Shown: piece by piece, positions 31,637 through 40,111 of the stretch
Numbering within the stretch: the first letter of the stretch is position 1
Layout: every line of letters begins with the position of its first letter
Source of the DNA: Hortaea werneckii
Taxonomy: Eukaryota > Ascomycota > Dothideomycetes > Mycosphaerellales > Teratosphaeriaceae
Length of the DNA stretch: 64,000 nucleotides
Assembly: GCA_037044905.1 (NCBI GenBank)
Contig: JBAOKB010000058.1
Span: 274,205-338,204 of the forward strand
Direction: 5' to 3'
Translations under genes and position numbers: made by a program
The notes under the pieces: generated by a model
The model's input: only the letters and a program-made list of their open reading frames with translations
Database searches by the model: none
Told to the model about the DNA's origin: nothing

Positions 31637-34405
31637 ATGGCCTCCGTCTTTACGTACGACCCAGATCCGCCAAGAGTGGCATCACCGTGGCTGCAGCAAG
31701 ACGAGAAGGAAGATGAGACTGCCACAGCCTCCACTGATGCGGCGGAGATGTCTCAGAACACCAGTAAGACTCCTCCGAAAGTGACTCGGCTGCACGCAGA
31801 GCCTCAAGAAGGACCTGTGGAGTACAAACTGCACCTTCTTCTCCGCCCAAGACGCAAGTTTCGCTCCACCAGTACAGGCAACCATGTATCAGGCTCGCGG
31901 CACGCAAAGTTCGGTAGCAGTCACAGTGGTCGTGCAGTACCTGGAAGCAATGCGGATCAATCTAGTACCATCGCGAGTGGAACACCTCCACCTGCTTCCA
32001 CCCAACAAACCAGACAGCATAGACTAGAGCAGCTGACCACACAACTACTGTGGAGGTTGCAACAGTCATCTCCACACCATACCTCTTCAGCTTCGAATAT
32101 CATTCTGCCTTCGCTACCAGAGGCACTCCCAGAGTTGCCGGCACCTCAACAACCAGCAAAATTGCTGCACGGACTGGAAGAAAGCCAAGGGGCGCTGTAC
32201 GAGATCGGTGTGTCTGACGATGGTACGCTTGTAGGGCTGGCTGAGGATGAGCTGCAAGAGAGCTTAAACAACCTTCGAGCAATGGCGGCGTGCTTAGGCT
32301 GTACCGTAGAGGTACTACGTCGGGAGGCAGTGGGAGAATGCGAGTGGATAGAGGATATCACAGTTGGAGGGCAAGAGCGGCGAGCGCGGAAGCTTGGGAA
32401 ACTGGTGGTAGCTGAGGCTCTGATCAAACCACAACTACAGACGAGAAGTCCCAGTGTCGAGACGAAGAATCACCACAAGCAGAACGAGTCTTCTATCCCA
32501 CTGCCAGGCGACAACACCCCTGCGACGGAGCAGGTGCGTGTCACTCTCACAGGCCCGACCATGTCTGGCAAATCCTCACTCCTCGGGACTCTGACTACGT
32601 CGACTCTGGACAACGGGAGGGGGAAGAGTCGTCTCAGCATGCTCAAGCATAGACACGAGATCACATCCGGCGTCACCAGCTCTGTCACGCAGGAGATCGT
32701 CGGCTACCAGGACATTCAGGATGGCGATATGCAGGTGATTAACTATGGCACGGAGAACGTAGCCTCCTGGATCGATGTGCACGTTGCTGCTTCCGGAAAT
32801 CGACTCGTATTCGTCTCGGACTCTGCGGGACATCCAAGGTACAGAAGGACGACGGTCAGAGGTCTTGTCGGATGGGCGCCCCATTGGACTTTACTCTGCG
32901 TGCCGGCAGATGATACTGAAGATGCGGGTCGCACTGGCAGCACCTCAGCCTCGCAAAGGAACCTCGGTCCTGCAGTCTCCGACCTGGACTTGTCGAGCGC
33001 TCAACTTGACCTATGTCTCAGACTCAATCTTCCGCTGGTTGTGGTCATCACGAAACTTGATCTCGCTTCTCGTTCAGGCTTGAAAGATAGTCTGACGAAG
33101 ATCCTCGACGCGTTGAAGGCTGCAGGCAAGAAACCAGCAATCCTTGCTAACCCCCCGGGTGCTGTCGCAGAAGAAGAATTGCAAGTTGTTCGAGCCGCTC
33201 AGGTTGAGAATGCCTACCATACATCTTTACCCTTGTTGAACGATCCCTTGGCCACTGTCCCAATCGTTCTGACTAGCGCGGTTCAAGGTACTGGAATCAG
33301 CAACTTGCACGCGCTCCTACACGAGCTTCCTTTACCACAGCAAGGAGACGCCACCGGCAACTTCACCACCGTTTTCCACATCGAGGACGTCTACAGCAAA
33401 CCCGCCGAAGTCGAAGGTCTGATCATTTCCGGCCGATTGCGACACGGACGAGTCACAGTCGGGGATAGCGTCGTCCTAGGCCCCTTCTCCGGCGCAGAGC
33501 AACTAGAGGATTCCGAGGACTCGGACGAGAGGCCTCAACGACGACGAGCCTCTTCGAACCACCTCCCCACCTCGCGATCTTTCCCAGGTGCGCTTCGGGA
33601 CTCGCATCTCAGCCCCCGATATTTCCAACTCCCCAGCCAAGAATGGAGAAGGGTGAAAGTCAACAGCATCCGCAACCTCCGACTCCCCGTCCACGCCCTA
33701 TTGCCGGACCAAGTGGGCACTATCTCAGTCGTTGCGGAGGAGGATCCGAATGATGGTGACAGCACTAGCGCCAAGCAAAAGAAACCCACTGTCCCTCCCC
33801 TCCACCGTATCCGTAAAGGCATGATCCTCGCCGCTGTCCAGCCCGCTTCGACCCGTTCCTTCGTCGCTGAGTTCCGGCGCGAGGATCTTGAGGCCTTAGC
33901 TATTGGGAACCATGTCGTCGTGTATATCGCTAGCGTACGCGCCTCCGCCCGGGTCGTATCAGCACGGACGCCGGATTCTGCAGTAGGGACCACGCAGGGG
34001 AAGCGGTGGCAAGAAGGATCTTTGACCGATTCCCGGGACGGAAATGGGGATCCTAATGGAAAGCCAGAGGACCACCGTGAACATAACGATGATGGGGACG
34101 AAGATAGTGGGACACCCGACCCGTTCGCCTTCGAAGACCTGCAAGCGAATCTACCCGCCGCGAACGGATCCCCTGACTCATCTTCTCGCGCGGTTGCATC
34201 CGAGGGAGAAAGCTCGCTTCCTTCTTCCTCCTCCCTGCTAGTAACCTTCTCCTTCGATTCCTCCAAGGAGTTCCTCCTCCTAGGCGACCCCGTCCTCGTC
34301 ATGCCTGGTGGCGGTCCCGGATTATACGGTGGACAGGAAAGGGGGGAGAAGGGTGTCGCGGGATTAGAGGGGTTTGTGGGGACGGTGGTGGAGGTTCATG
34401 GGTAA
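31637..34405 (+). CDS. GTPBP1/GTPBP2-like translational GTPase
   Basis: Single exon, 922 aa. A disordered N-terminus (to about 120) is followed by a helical region and then an EF-Tu-type G domain: G1 at residues 306-314 (GPTMSGKSS, Lys312), a switch region containing HEITSGVTSSVT, G3 as DSAGH (395-399, where most relatives have D-x-AGH), and G4 as TKLD (472-475). Beta-barrel domains 2 and 3 follow (VYSKPAEVEGLIISGRLRHGRV, then FVAEFRREDLEALAIGNHVVVYI), interrupted by two long Ser/Asp-rich inserts at about 625-660 and 780-850. GTPBP1-family proteins bind aminoacyl-tRNA and act in ribosome rescue and mRNA surveillance; that role is from the family. It converges on the GH5 gene, 201 bp between stops. 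Confidence 0.85.
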   Translation: MASVFTYDPDPPRVASPWLQQDEKEDETATASTDAAEMSQNTSKTPPKVTRLHAEPQEGPVEYKLHLLLRPRRKFRSTSTGNHVSGSRHAKFGSSHSGRAVPGSNADQSSTIASGTPPPASTQQTRQHRLEQLTTQLLWRLQQSSPHHTSSASNIILPSLPEALPELPAPQQPAKLLHGLEESQGALYEIGVSDDGTLVGLAEDELQESLNNLRAMAACLGCTVEVLRREAVGECEWIEDITVGGQERRARKLGKLVVAEALIKPQLQTRSPSVETKNHHKQNESSIPLPGDNTPATEQVRVTLTGPTMSGKSSLLGTLTTSTLDNGRGKSRLSMLKHRHEITSGVTSSVTQEIVGYQDIQDGDMQVINYGTENVASWIDVHVAASGNRLVFVSDSAGHPRYRRTTVRGLVGWAPHWTLLCVPADDTEDAGRTGSTSASQRNLGPAVSDLDLSSAQLDLCLRLNLPLVVVITKLDLASRSGLKDSLTKILDALKAAGKKPAILANPPGAVAEEELQVVRAAQVENAYHTSLPLLNDPLATVPIVLTSAVQGTGISNLHALLHELPLPQQGDATGNFTTVFHIEDVYSKPAEVEGLIISGRLRHGRVTVGDSVVLGPFSGAEQLEDSEDSDERPQRRRASSNHLPTSRSFPGALRDSHLSPRYFQLPSQEWRRVKVNSIRNLRLPVHALLPDQVGTISVVAEEDPNDGDSTSAKQKKPTVPPLHRIRKGMILAAVQPASTRSFVAEFRREDLEALAIGNHVVVYIASVRASARVVSARTPDSAVGTTQGKRWQEGSLTDSRDGNGDPNGKPEDHREHNDDGDEDSGTPDPFAFEDLQANLPAANGSPDSSSRAVASEGESSLPSSSSLLVTFSFDSSKEFLLLGDPVLVMPGGGPGLYGGQERGEKGVAGLEGFVGTVVEVHG

Positions 34406-34606
34406 GGGAGGAGGCAATGATAAGGGGATGGGAGAGGGGAGGTGAGAGAAGAAGGGGAAGACGCGGGGGCAGGGAGAGGAAGATGGAGGAAAGGGAAAGG
34501 GATAGAAAGGGAAAAGAAAAAGAAAGAGAAACAGAGGTAATCGTAGAAGGGTGATAGTGTTTAGGACATGATATTTAGGAAGAAGCGGGGGCGTAAAAAA
34601 GGCACA

Positions 34607-36997
34607 TCACATAACCGCACAATTCCGTCCCATCTCCCAATACGAATCCAACAGTCCCTCCCCCTCATCCTCTCCTTCTTCCTCACTATCCTCATCCTCA
34701 TCCCGCCGCGGAACATACAACCCCCTTTTCTTCCTCCTCAAGCCCTTCACTACCATTTTTTGCTCCCCGGCACCATGCCACCAGCGGAGGACCTGCTGCG
34801 GTGCTGCCACGTCCCCTGCCCTTCCTACCTCATCCCCACCGCTGCCCCTCACACCCTCGGTATCATCAAGCGTCAGGACCTCCCACTTCCCCCCCGAGAC
34901 CTCGACAGAGGTTTTGCCGTTCCCCTGCGGGAAATGGAAGGCCGGGAGGAAGACTTCCGTGGGATGTTCTTGCGGGGTCGGGGAGGTGGCGACGAGAGTG
35001 AGGGAGAAGGAACACGTCTTTAGGTCGAAGCCGTGCGAGAGGAGGGTGCCGTGGGTGTAGGTGGGGTGGGGCCGGATGTAGGATTGGGCGGCGCGGTAGC
35101 CGGGGGGGTTTTGTTGGGGTTGTGAGGGTTGGGTGGGTGGGGAGGTGGAAGATGAGGTGGTGGTGGTGGTGGTGGTGCGGGACATAGAGTACGAAGGGTT
35201 CTTCTTGGTCTTCTGCGCTGAGGCGTCCGACTCGGCATCTTCGTCTTTGTAGTAGGTCGAAGCGGTGAGGTCGGCGCGGGGAGGCGGTAAAGCCCGGTCT
35301 TCGTGGCAATAGATTGATAGATCTTCGCCGTTCCAGTTGTCGCCCCAGCGGTGGGAGTTCTCTACCGTGTATAACCACCACGTCAGGCCTGCCGCGCCGC
35401 TGCCCTCGACGGCGAAGAAATTCGCATCGATGGCTGCCGCTTGTGAGCTGTAGTCGCCTGTGCGGTAGGCGTAGGCGTCGTCCATGTCGTAGGGGATCCC
35501 GATCTCGGTGAAGATGAGCGGGTGTTCGCCCATGTGTTCCTCGCCTTCCTTGCGGATCTCGTCGAGCTGGTCACGGAAAGAGCGGCGGATGGCACCTTCG
35601 CCGATTTTGAGGGCGAAGGCGGGGGAGAGGTAGCGGCCTCGGAGGACGCCGAGGACGTCGACATTCCAGAGTTTGTTCCATTTCTTGGTGATGAGGGTGA
35701 TGCCGTCGTAGAAGTGGCTCGCGAAGATCATGTTGGGGTCGTCGTCTGCTGTGCCTTTGATATCCGGTGGGATTTCGAAAGGTTGCGGTTGCATGAGCAT
35801 AATTGCTTCGGGCCAGATGTTACGGATGGCGGATTTGTATTTGCGGTAGTAGTAGAGAAAGTTGTTGTTGAGGAAAAATTCTGTGTCCATCTTCTCGCCC
35901 GTCTGTGGATGTTGGAGGAAGTATTGCGGTTTGAGGAGCTCGTCGGTCTTGGGATTCCACACACCATGTTGGGCCCAAATGTCGGTGCCGAGTTTCCAGG
36001 AGTCGGCACGTTTCCAGCCGTACTTGGTATCGTCCCAAGAGGCTGGATCCAGCCATGCGGTGTGGCCTTTCGGATCGACGAGTTGGGTGCCACTCTTGTA
36101 GGGGCCAAAGGTGCCAAAGGCGTAAGTGTCCATCTCGACGGCTCGACCGGAGCCAGTCAGCATGGCCTGGAAGCCTGTCGGACAGGTATACTTGCGCAGA
36201 TTCTGGTTCTTGGGGATGTTGGCAAGATCGGGGTGGCCGACGAAGCCATTGTTGGGCTCATTGACACTCTCGTAACCGATGACGGTCTCGCCATGTAAAT
36301 CGCCGGCTTCGTGGATGCGCCGGGCTAGATGAGCACATGCGGCGATGAAGTGATCTTGCAGGTAGTCCTGGATGTTCTTGCCATCGATGACGCATTTCGG
36401 GGCAAACTCCTTCCCGGCGAAGAACATGGTAAAGATGGTCTGACAGGCTATGCGCTGGTAGTTCGTGGCCCACACCATCTTGGGGAAGTCGGCAGGGTCC
36501 GGCCATGTGTTCTGGACCAGCGATGCTTCCGTCACCGCAAACTCCTTGGGATCCAAGCCGCAGGCATAGATGGTCCACATGGGAGCACCACTGCCTCCCG
36601 TGAAGCGGGACCAGACATCCTGGTGGGGATCCATGAAGACATGGAAGCCATACCGCTTCGCGACGCGCAGTACCTCGACGGTATGGCGACAGAAGTCCTC
36701 ATCGTATTTGCCCGGCCCGGCATGCTCGAGCGCCTCCCAGGTGAACAGGTATCGGACGGAGTTGTAGCCCCATCGTTTCAGGCGGGCGAAGTGAAGCGGC
36801 GCTTCATGGAGCGGGAAGGGGCGGTCGACAAAGGAGACGGTGTCACCCTCGAAGAAGTGCTCCTTCTCATGGGAAGGCACGGGAGGATGGGCGGGGTATT
36901 TGGTATCGCCGGCGACGTTGATGCCGTGGAGGGTGATTTCCCGGTTGTGCGGATCATGAAAGCGATTGCCGGCGATGTGTAGACGGAGAGGGGCCAT
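34607..36997 (-). CDS. EGH1: GH5 glycosidase, steryl-beta-glucosidase (Egh1/EgcA) type, with C-terminal CaaX box
   Basis: Single exon, 796 aa from ATG 36997; longer readings need a TTG start at 37069. The catalytic barrel spans about residues 5-600: LHGINVAGDTK, GYNSVRYLFTWEALEH and DPHQDVWSRFTGGSG are typical of this GH5 subfamily, the acid/base Glu is in YESVNEPNNGF and the nucleophile Glu in IFTEIGIPYD. A Thr/Ser/Pro/Gln linker (about 605-640) leads to a C-terminal beta domain with a WW/HGAG stretch and an acidic DEDEDSEEE patch. No signal peptide, as expected for a cytosolic or vacuolar-face enzyme that removes glucose from ergosteryl glucoside. The last four residues, CAVM, fit a CaaX prenylation signal. 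Assignment to Egh1 rather than a glucosylceramidase of the same subfamily is likely but not certain. Confidence 0.82.
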   Translation of the reverse strand: MAPLRLHIAGNRFHDPHNREITLHGINVAGDTKYPAHPPVPSHEKEHFFEGDTVSFVDRPFPLHEAPLHFARLKRWGYNSVRYLFTWEALEHAGPGKYDEDFCRHTVEVLRVAKRYGFHVFMDPHQDVWSRFTGGSGAPMWTIYACGLDPKEFAVTEASLVQNTWPDPADFPKMVWATNYQRIACQTIFTMFFAGKEFAPKCVIDGKNIQDYLQDHFIAACAHLARRIHEAGDLHGETVIGYESVNEPNNGFVGHPDLANIPKNQNLRKYTCPTGFQAMLTGSGRAVEMDTYAFGTFGPYKSGTQLVDPKGHTAWLDPASWDDTKYGWKRADSWKLGTDIWAQHGVWNPKTDELLKPQYFLQHPQTGEKMDTEFFLNNNFLYYYRKYKSAIRNIWPEAIMLMQPQPFEIPPDIKGTADDDPNMIFASHFYDGITLITKKWNKLWNVDVLGVLRGRYLSPAFALKIGEGAIRRSFRDQLDEIRKEGEEHMGEHPLIFTEIGIPYDMDDAYAYRTGDYSSQAAAIDANFFAVEGSGAAGLTWWLYTVENSHRWGDNWNGEDLSIYCHEDRALPPPRADLTASTYYKDEDAESDASAQKTKKNPSYSMSRTTTTTTTSSSTSPPTQPSQPQQNPPGYRAAQSYIRPHPTYTHGTLLSHGFDLKTCSFSLTLVATSPTPQEHPTEVFLPAFHFPQGNGKTSVEVSGGKWEVLTLDDTEGVRGSGGDEVGRAGDVAAPQQVLRWWHGAGEQKMVVKGLRRKKRGLYVPRRDEDEDSEEEGEDEGEGLLDSYWEMGRNCAVM

Positions 36998-37664
36998 GAC
37001 CGGGGGAGTGGGAACTTGGTGATACCTTAGGTAGGCCGTGGTTGCACTCGAAAGTGCGGTGGTCGTCAAGGTCGACCCGAATTCACCTCACCTTACCTTA
37101 CCTGAAGGGGTGGGTAGGGAAGCGATGATGTAGCTACGACGCACCTACCGCTCTGCCATGTGCGCGTAAGGTGGCCCGCATAAGGTACGCGATGCCGCGG
37201 GCATCTCTCGTCCATCTACAGTAGAATACGGACGGAAATGTGAAGCATTGGGATATCTCAGGACTAGGGTCAAGCGACTGCGACCTTATTGCTCAAGCCC
37301 AACCTTCACCTGCCTCCTCCAACATCTTTCATCTCGCCCGAACCTGACCTCCGCAACGTCCGGGCCATTCTGCGAGATGCGCGTCATCGGTCAACGACGA
37401 TTGCAAGCTCCGACCGGGCGACTGCACGTTTCAGCTAGTGCGGGCTCTAAGCTCCGCTCCCGCGCTCCCGTGCGCCCTCCCGCGCGCTGGTGTCTGGGGT
37501 CCGGCCGCAAGCGCGAACCGAACTGGGGTGGACAATGTATGGCTGTACATGCCGCTGAATGCCACCTTGCCTTGTCCATCACTTAGCTTCACTCCCTTCT
37601 TTAATCCACCGGCTGGCCCTCATCACTTCGCTGCCTTATCCGCTATCCGCCGGTGCAGTGAACG
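36998..37664. promoter_or_regulatory. Divergent promoter between GH5 gene and DNAJC3-like gene
   Basis: 667 bp between outward-facing starts. It contains CCTTAGGTAGG at 37025 and CCTTACCTTACCTG at 37091, copies of an AGGTA-type element also seen elsewhere in the window. The 37560-37660 part is pyrimidine-rich, as usual just before a fungal start codon. Confidence 0.45.
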
Positions 37665-39305
37665 ATGATTCTCCGGTTATCCACCCTCGCCCTCGGCGCT
37701 CTCTGTCTTTCCTCCGCCCCGCTCGCCGCCGCCCTCTCTGCATCCGACATCCCTTCCGATACCCCCGTCTCACAGCTCATCAGCAGCGCCAACACCCACC
37801 TCGCCCAGGGAAATGCCCAGGATGCGCTCACCTACTTCGATGCCGCCATCCAGAAGGACCCCAGTAATTACCTCACCATCTTCAAGCGCGGCGCCACCTA
37901 CCTTTCCCTCGGCCGCAACACTCAGGCAAGTCGCGATTTTGACCAGGTGCTCGTCCTGAAGCCAGGATTTGAGGGCGCCTTGACTCAGCGAGCGAAGATC
38001 AAAAGCCGAAATGCCGACTGGGCAGCCGCGAAGCAGGACTACCTGGCGGCAGGGAAGAAGGATAGCCAGGAATTGGCCGATCTCGAGGAAGCCGAAGGTG
38101 CGGCCAAGTTGGCCCAGGAGGCCGAGACCAAGGGCGATTGGGAGACGTGTGTGACGCAGGCAGGGACCGCCATCTTCGTAGCCGGCACAGCTTTGGACAT
38201 CAGACAGCGACGAGCACGGTGTCGGCTGGAGAAAGGCGAGATTGTCGAGGGGATATCGGATTTGAATCATGTGCTGCAGATCAACACCGGAAGCATTGAA
38301 CCATACCTTCACATCGCAGCCATGACCTTCTACTCGCTGGCCGAGACGGACAAGGGCATCACCTCCGTATCAAGATGTTTACACAACGACCCGGAAAACA
38401 AGGCTTGCTCGAAACTTCGCAAGAGCCAGAAAGCCATCGACCGTACCCTCAAGAAGTTCAACCAACTCGTTGCAAAACGACAATTCGCCTCAGCCGTCAA
38501 ACTCCTCATCCCTACGGCCGACGAGCCCGGCCTCCTCCAGGAAGTCAAAGACGACACCGCCCAGTACCGCGAGGCAGGCTACATCCACCCGAAAGCCACC
38601 TCAGGACTCTACGCGCACCTAACCGAACGCGTCTGCGACGCCTACATGGAAATGAACAACCCCAAGAAAGCCGCCCCTTACTGCACCGAAACCCTCTCCT
38701 ACAATCCGACCTCCCTCCCCGCCCTCCTGCACAAAGCCCAACACCTCCTCGACACCGAAGACTACGACGGCGCCCTCGCCGCCCTCTCAACCGCCAAAGA
38801 ACACCACGGCAACACGCCCCAAATCAACGATCTCCACACCAAAACCCAACAAGCCCTCAAACGCTCCAAACAAAAGGACTACTACAAGATCCTGCAAGTC
38901 GACCGCGACGCCTCGGACCGCGAAATCAAAAAATCTTTCCGCAAACTCACCGTCCAGCACCACCCGGATAAGGCGCACCAGAACGGCGTCAGCCCCGAGG
39001 AGGCCCAGCGCAAAATGCAGGCCATCAACGAGGCGTACGAGGTCCTCTCCGACCCCGAGCTGAAAGCGCGGTTCGATCGGGGGGAAGACCCCATGGATCC
39101 CATGGCGGGACAGCCGCAGGGCGGGAACCCGTTTGGGGGTGGATCGCCTTTCGGGGGTGGTGGGGGACAGCAATTTTTCTTCCGACAGGGTGGTGGTGGT
39201 GGTGGTGGGGGGAGCCATTTTAAATTTTCGGGTGGTGGGGGTTTCCCTGGTGGGTTTCCTGGTGGTGGTGGTGGTGGGGGGTTTCCTGGGGGGTTTCCTT
39301 TTTAG
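37665..39305 (+). CDS. ER-lumenal TPR/DnaJ co-chaperone (DNAJC3/p58IPK type)
   Basis: Single exon, 546 aa. A signal peptide is clear (MILRLSTLALGALCLSSAPL, cleavage after AAA near 24). Seven to nine TPR motifs fill about residues 35-395, for example LISSANTHLAQGNAQDALTY and FDAAIQKDPSNYLTIFKRG. The J domain covers about 408-478 with HPD at 433-435 and ends ALSDPELKARFDRG-like (VLSDPELKARFDRGE). The last 60 residues are almost only Gly with Phe, Pro and Gln. Such proteins bind unfolded clients through the TPRs and hand them to the ER Hsp70 BiP/Kar2. There is no C-terminal HDEL-type retention signal; the end is GGFPF. Faces the GH5 gene head to head. Confidence 0.92.
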   Translation: MILRLSTLALGALCLSSAPLAAALSASDIPSDTPVSQLISSANTHLAQGNAQDALTYFDAAIQKDPSNYLTIFKRGATYLSLGRNTQASRDFDQVLVLKPGFEGALTQRAKIKSRNADWAAAKQDYLAAGKKDSQELADLEEAEGAAKLAQEAETKGDWETCVTQAGTAIFVAGTALDIRQRRARCRLEKGEIVEGISDLNHVLQINTGSIEPYLHIAAMTFYSLAETDKGITSVSRCLHNDPENKACSKLRKSQKAIDRTLKKFNQLVAKRQFASAVKLLIPTADEPGLLQEVKDDTAQYREAGYIHPKATSGLYAHLTERVCDAYMEMNNPKKAAPYCTETLSYNPTSLPALLHKAQHLLDTEDYDGALAALSTAKEHHGNTPQINDLHTKTQQALKRSKQKDYYKILQVDRDASDREIKKSFRKLTVQHHPDKAHQNGVSPEEAQRKMQAINEAYEVLSDPELKARFDRGEDPMDPMAGQPQGGNPFGGGSPFGGGGGQQFFFRQGGGGGGGGSHFKFSGGGGFPGGFPGGGGGGGFPGGFPF

Positions 39306-39586
39306 GGTGGTGGGGGTTTATGATGGATTTCTGCGAAAGGAGGGCAAAACGGAGATGGGATGATGGTTTTTTTTTTTTTGGCCCCTCCTCCTCCTCCTCA
39401 ACTAAATTTTTTTCCTTGCCTGCGGGGTTGAGGTATCTGGCCTTCCTGGCGATTAATTTTCTTCTATTTTTTTTCCCCACGAAATTCTTTGACGGGAGGG
39501 TCTTCTTCCTCTCTCTCCCTCATTCTTTCACGGGCATTTTGGTTTTTAGAGGACTAAGTTGACCTTTTCTTTCTCTTTCCCCATTC

Positions 39587-39618
<32 letters not shown>

Positions 39619-40111
39619 TTTCTTTTTTAACTTGATGGGTTTCATTTTTTTTTTAATTTCTCGTTCTTTAATTGATTGAAAGAGAGGAGGCGAGAGATTA
39701 ATCTAACCCTCCCCTTCTCCCCAGTCGAGAAGAAAGGAAGCGAAACGACCGAGGTAAACAGATTTGTGCGAATTTATTTTAACGGATATACCCCTGCCAC
39801 AACACGAAGTCCTGCCTTTATCCGCTTTGATCGATGGACGACGAGGTCCAAGCCTGTAGAGCCTTTTGATTTTTGATTTTCTTGGCTCTTTAAAAAGAAA
39901 AAAAAAAGAAAAAAAAGAAGCCAAAGGTTGCGGAGGTCTCGAGGGAGTGATTTGCTGTCAAGAGATTCTCTAGCCTCTTCCTGAAGACCTTCTCCCCTCC
40001 CTCTCTGCGCCAAAGATCTCCGCCTCTCTACCTCCTTTTCCCCTCCTCCCTTAACATCAGGAAATTCTAGAAACCCGCCCCTAAGACCAAAGCTGACCCC
40101 CCTCCCCCCCT
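39306..40111. other. Intergenic, homopolymer-rich, between DNAJC3-like and PAN-domain genes
   Basis: 806 bp between two convergent stop codons. It is packed with T runs (39367, 39470, 39645), a 27-nt poly-C run (39586) and an A-rich run (39895-39917). These fit two polyadenylation regions facing each other. No gene is seen. Confidence 0.55.
39586..39612. repeat. Poly-C tract, 27 nt
   Basis: Uninterrupted run of 27 C on the + strand, followed by T-rich sequence, in the 3' spacer of the DNAJC3-like gene. Confidence 0.95.

Noticed and set aside
33535..34302. 255-aa minus-strand frame opposite the GTPBP1-like gene
   Set aside because: Arg/Ser-rich mirror of the coding strand; the sense frame has all GTPase motifs.
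35522..36982. Long plus-strand frames opposite the GH5 gene (258 and 217 aa)
   Set aside because: They mirror the highly biased codons of the GH5 gene and have no domain of their own.
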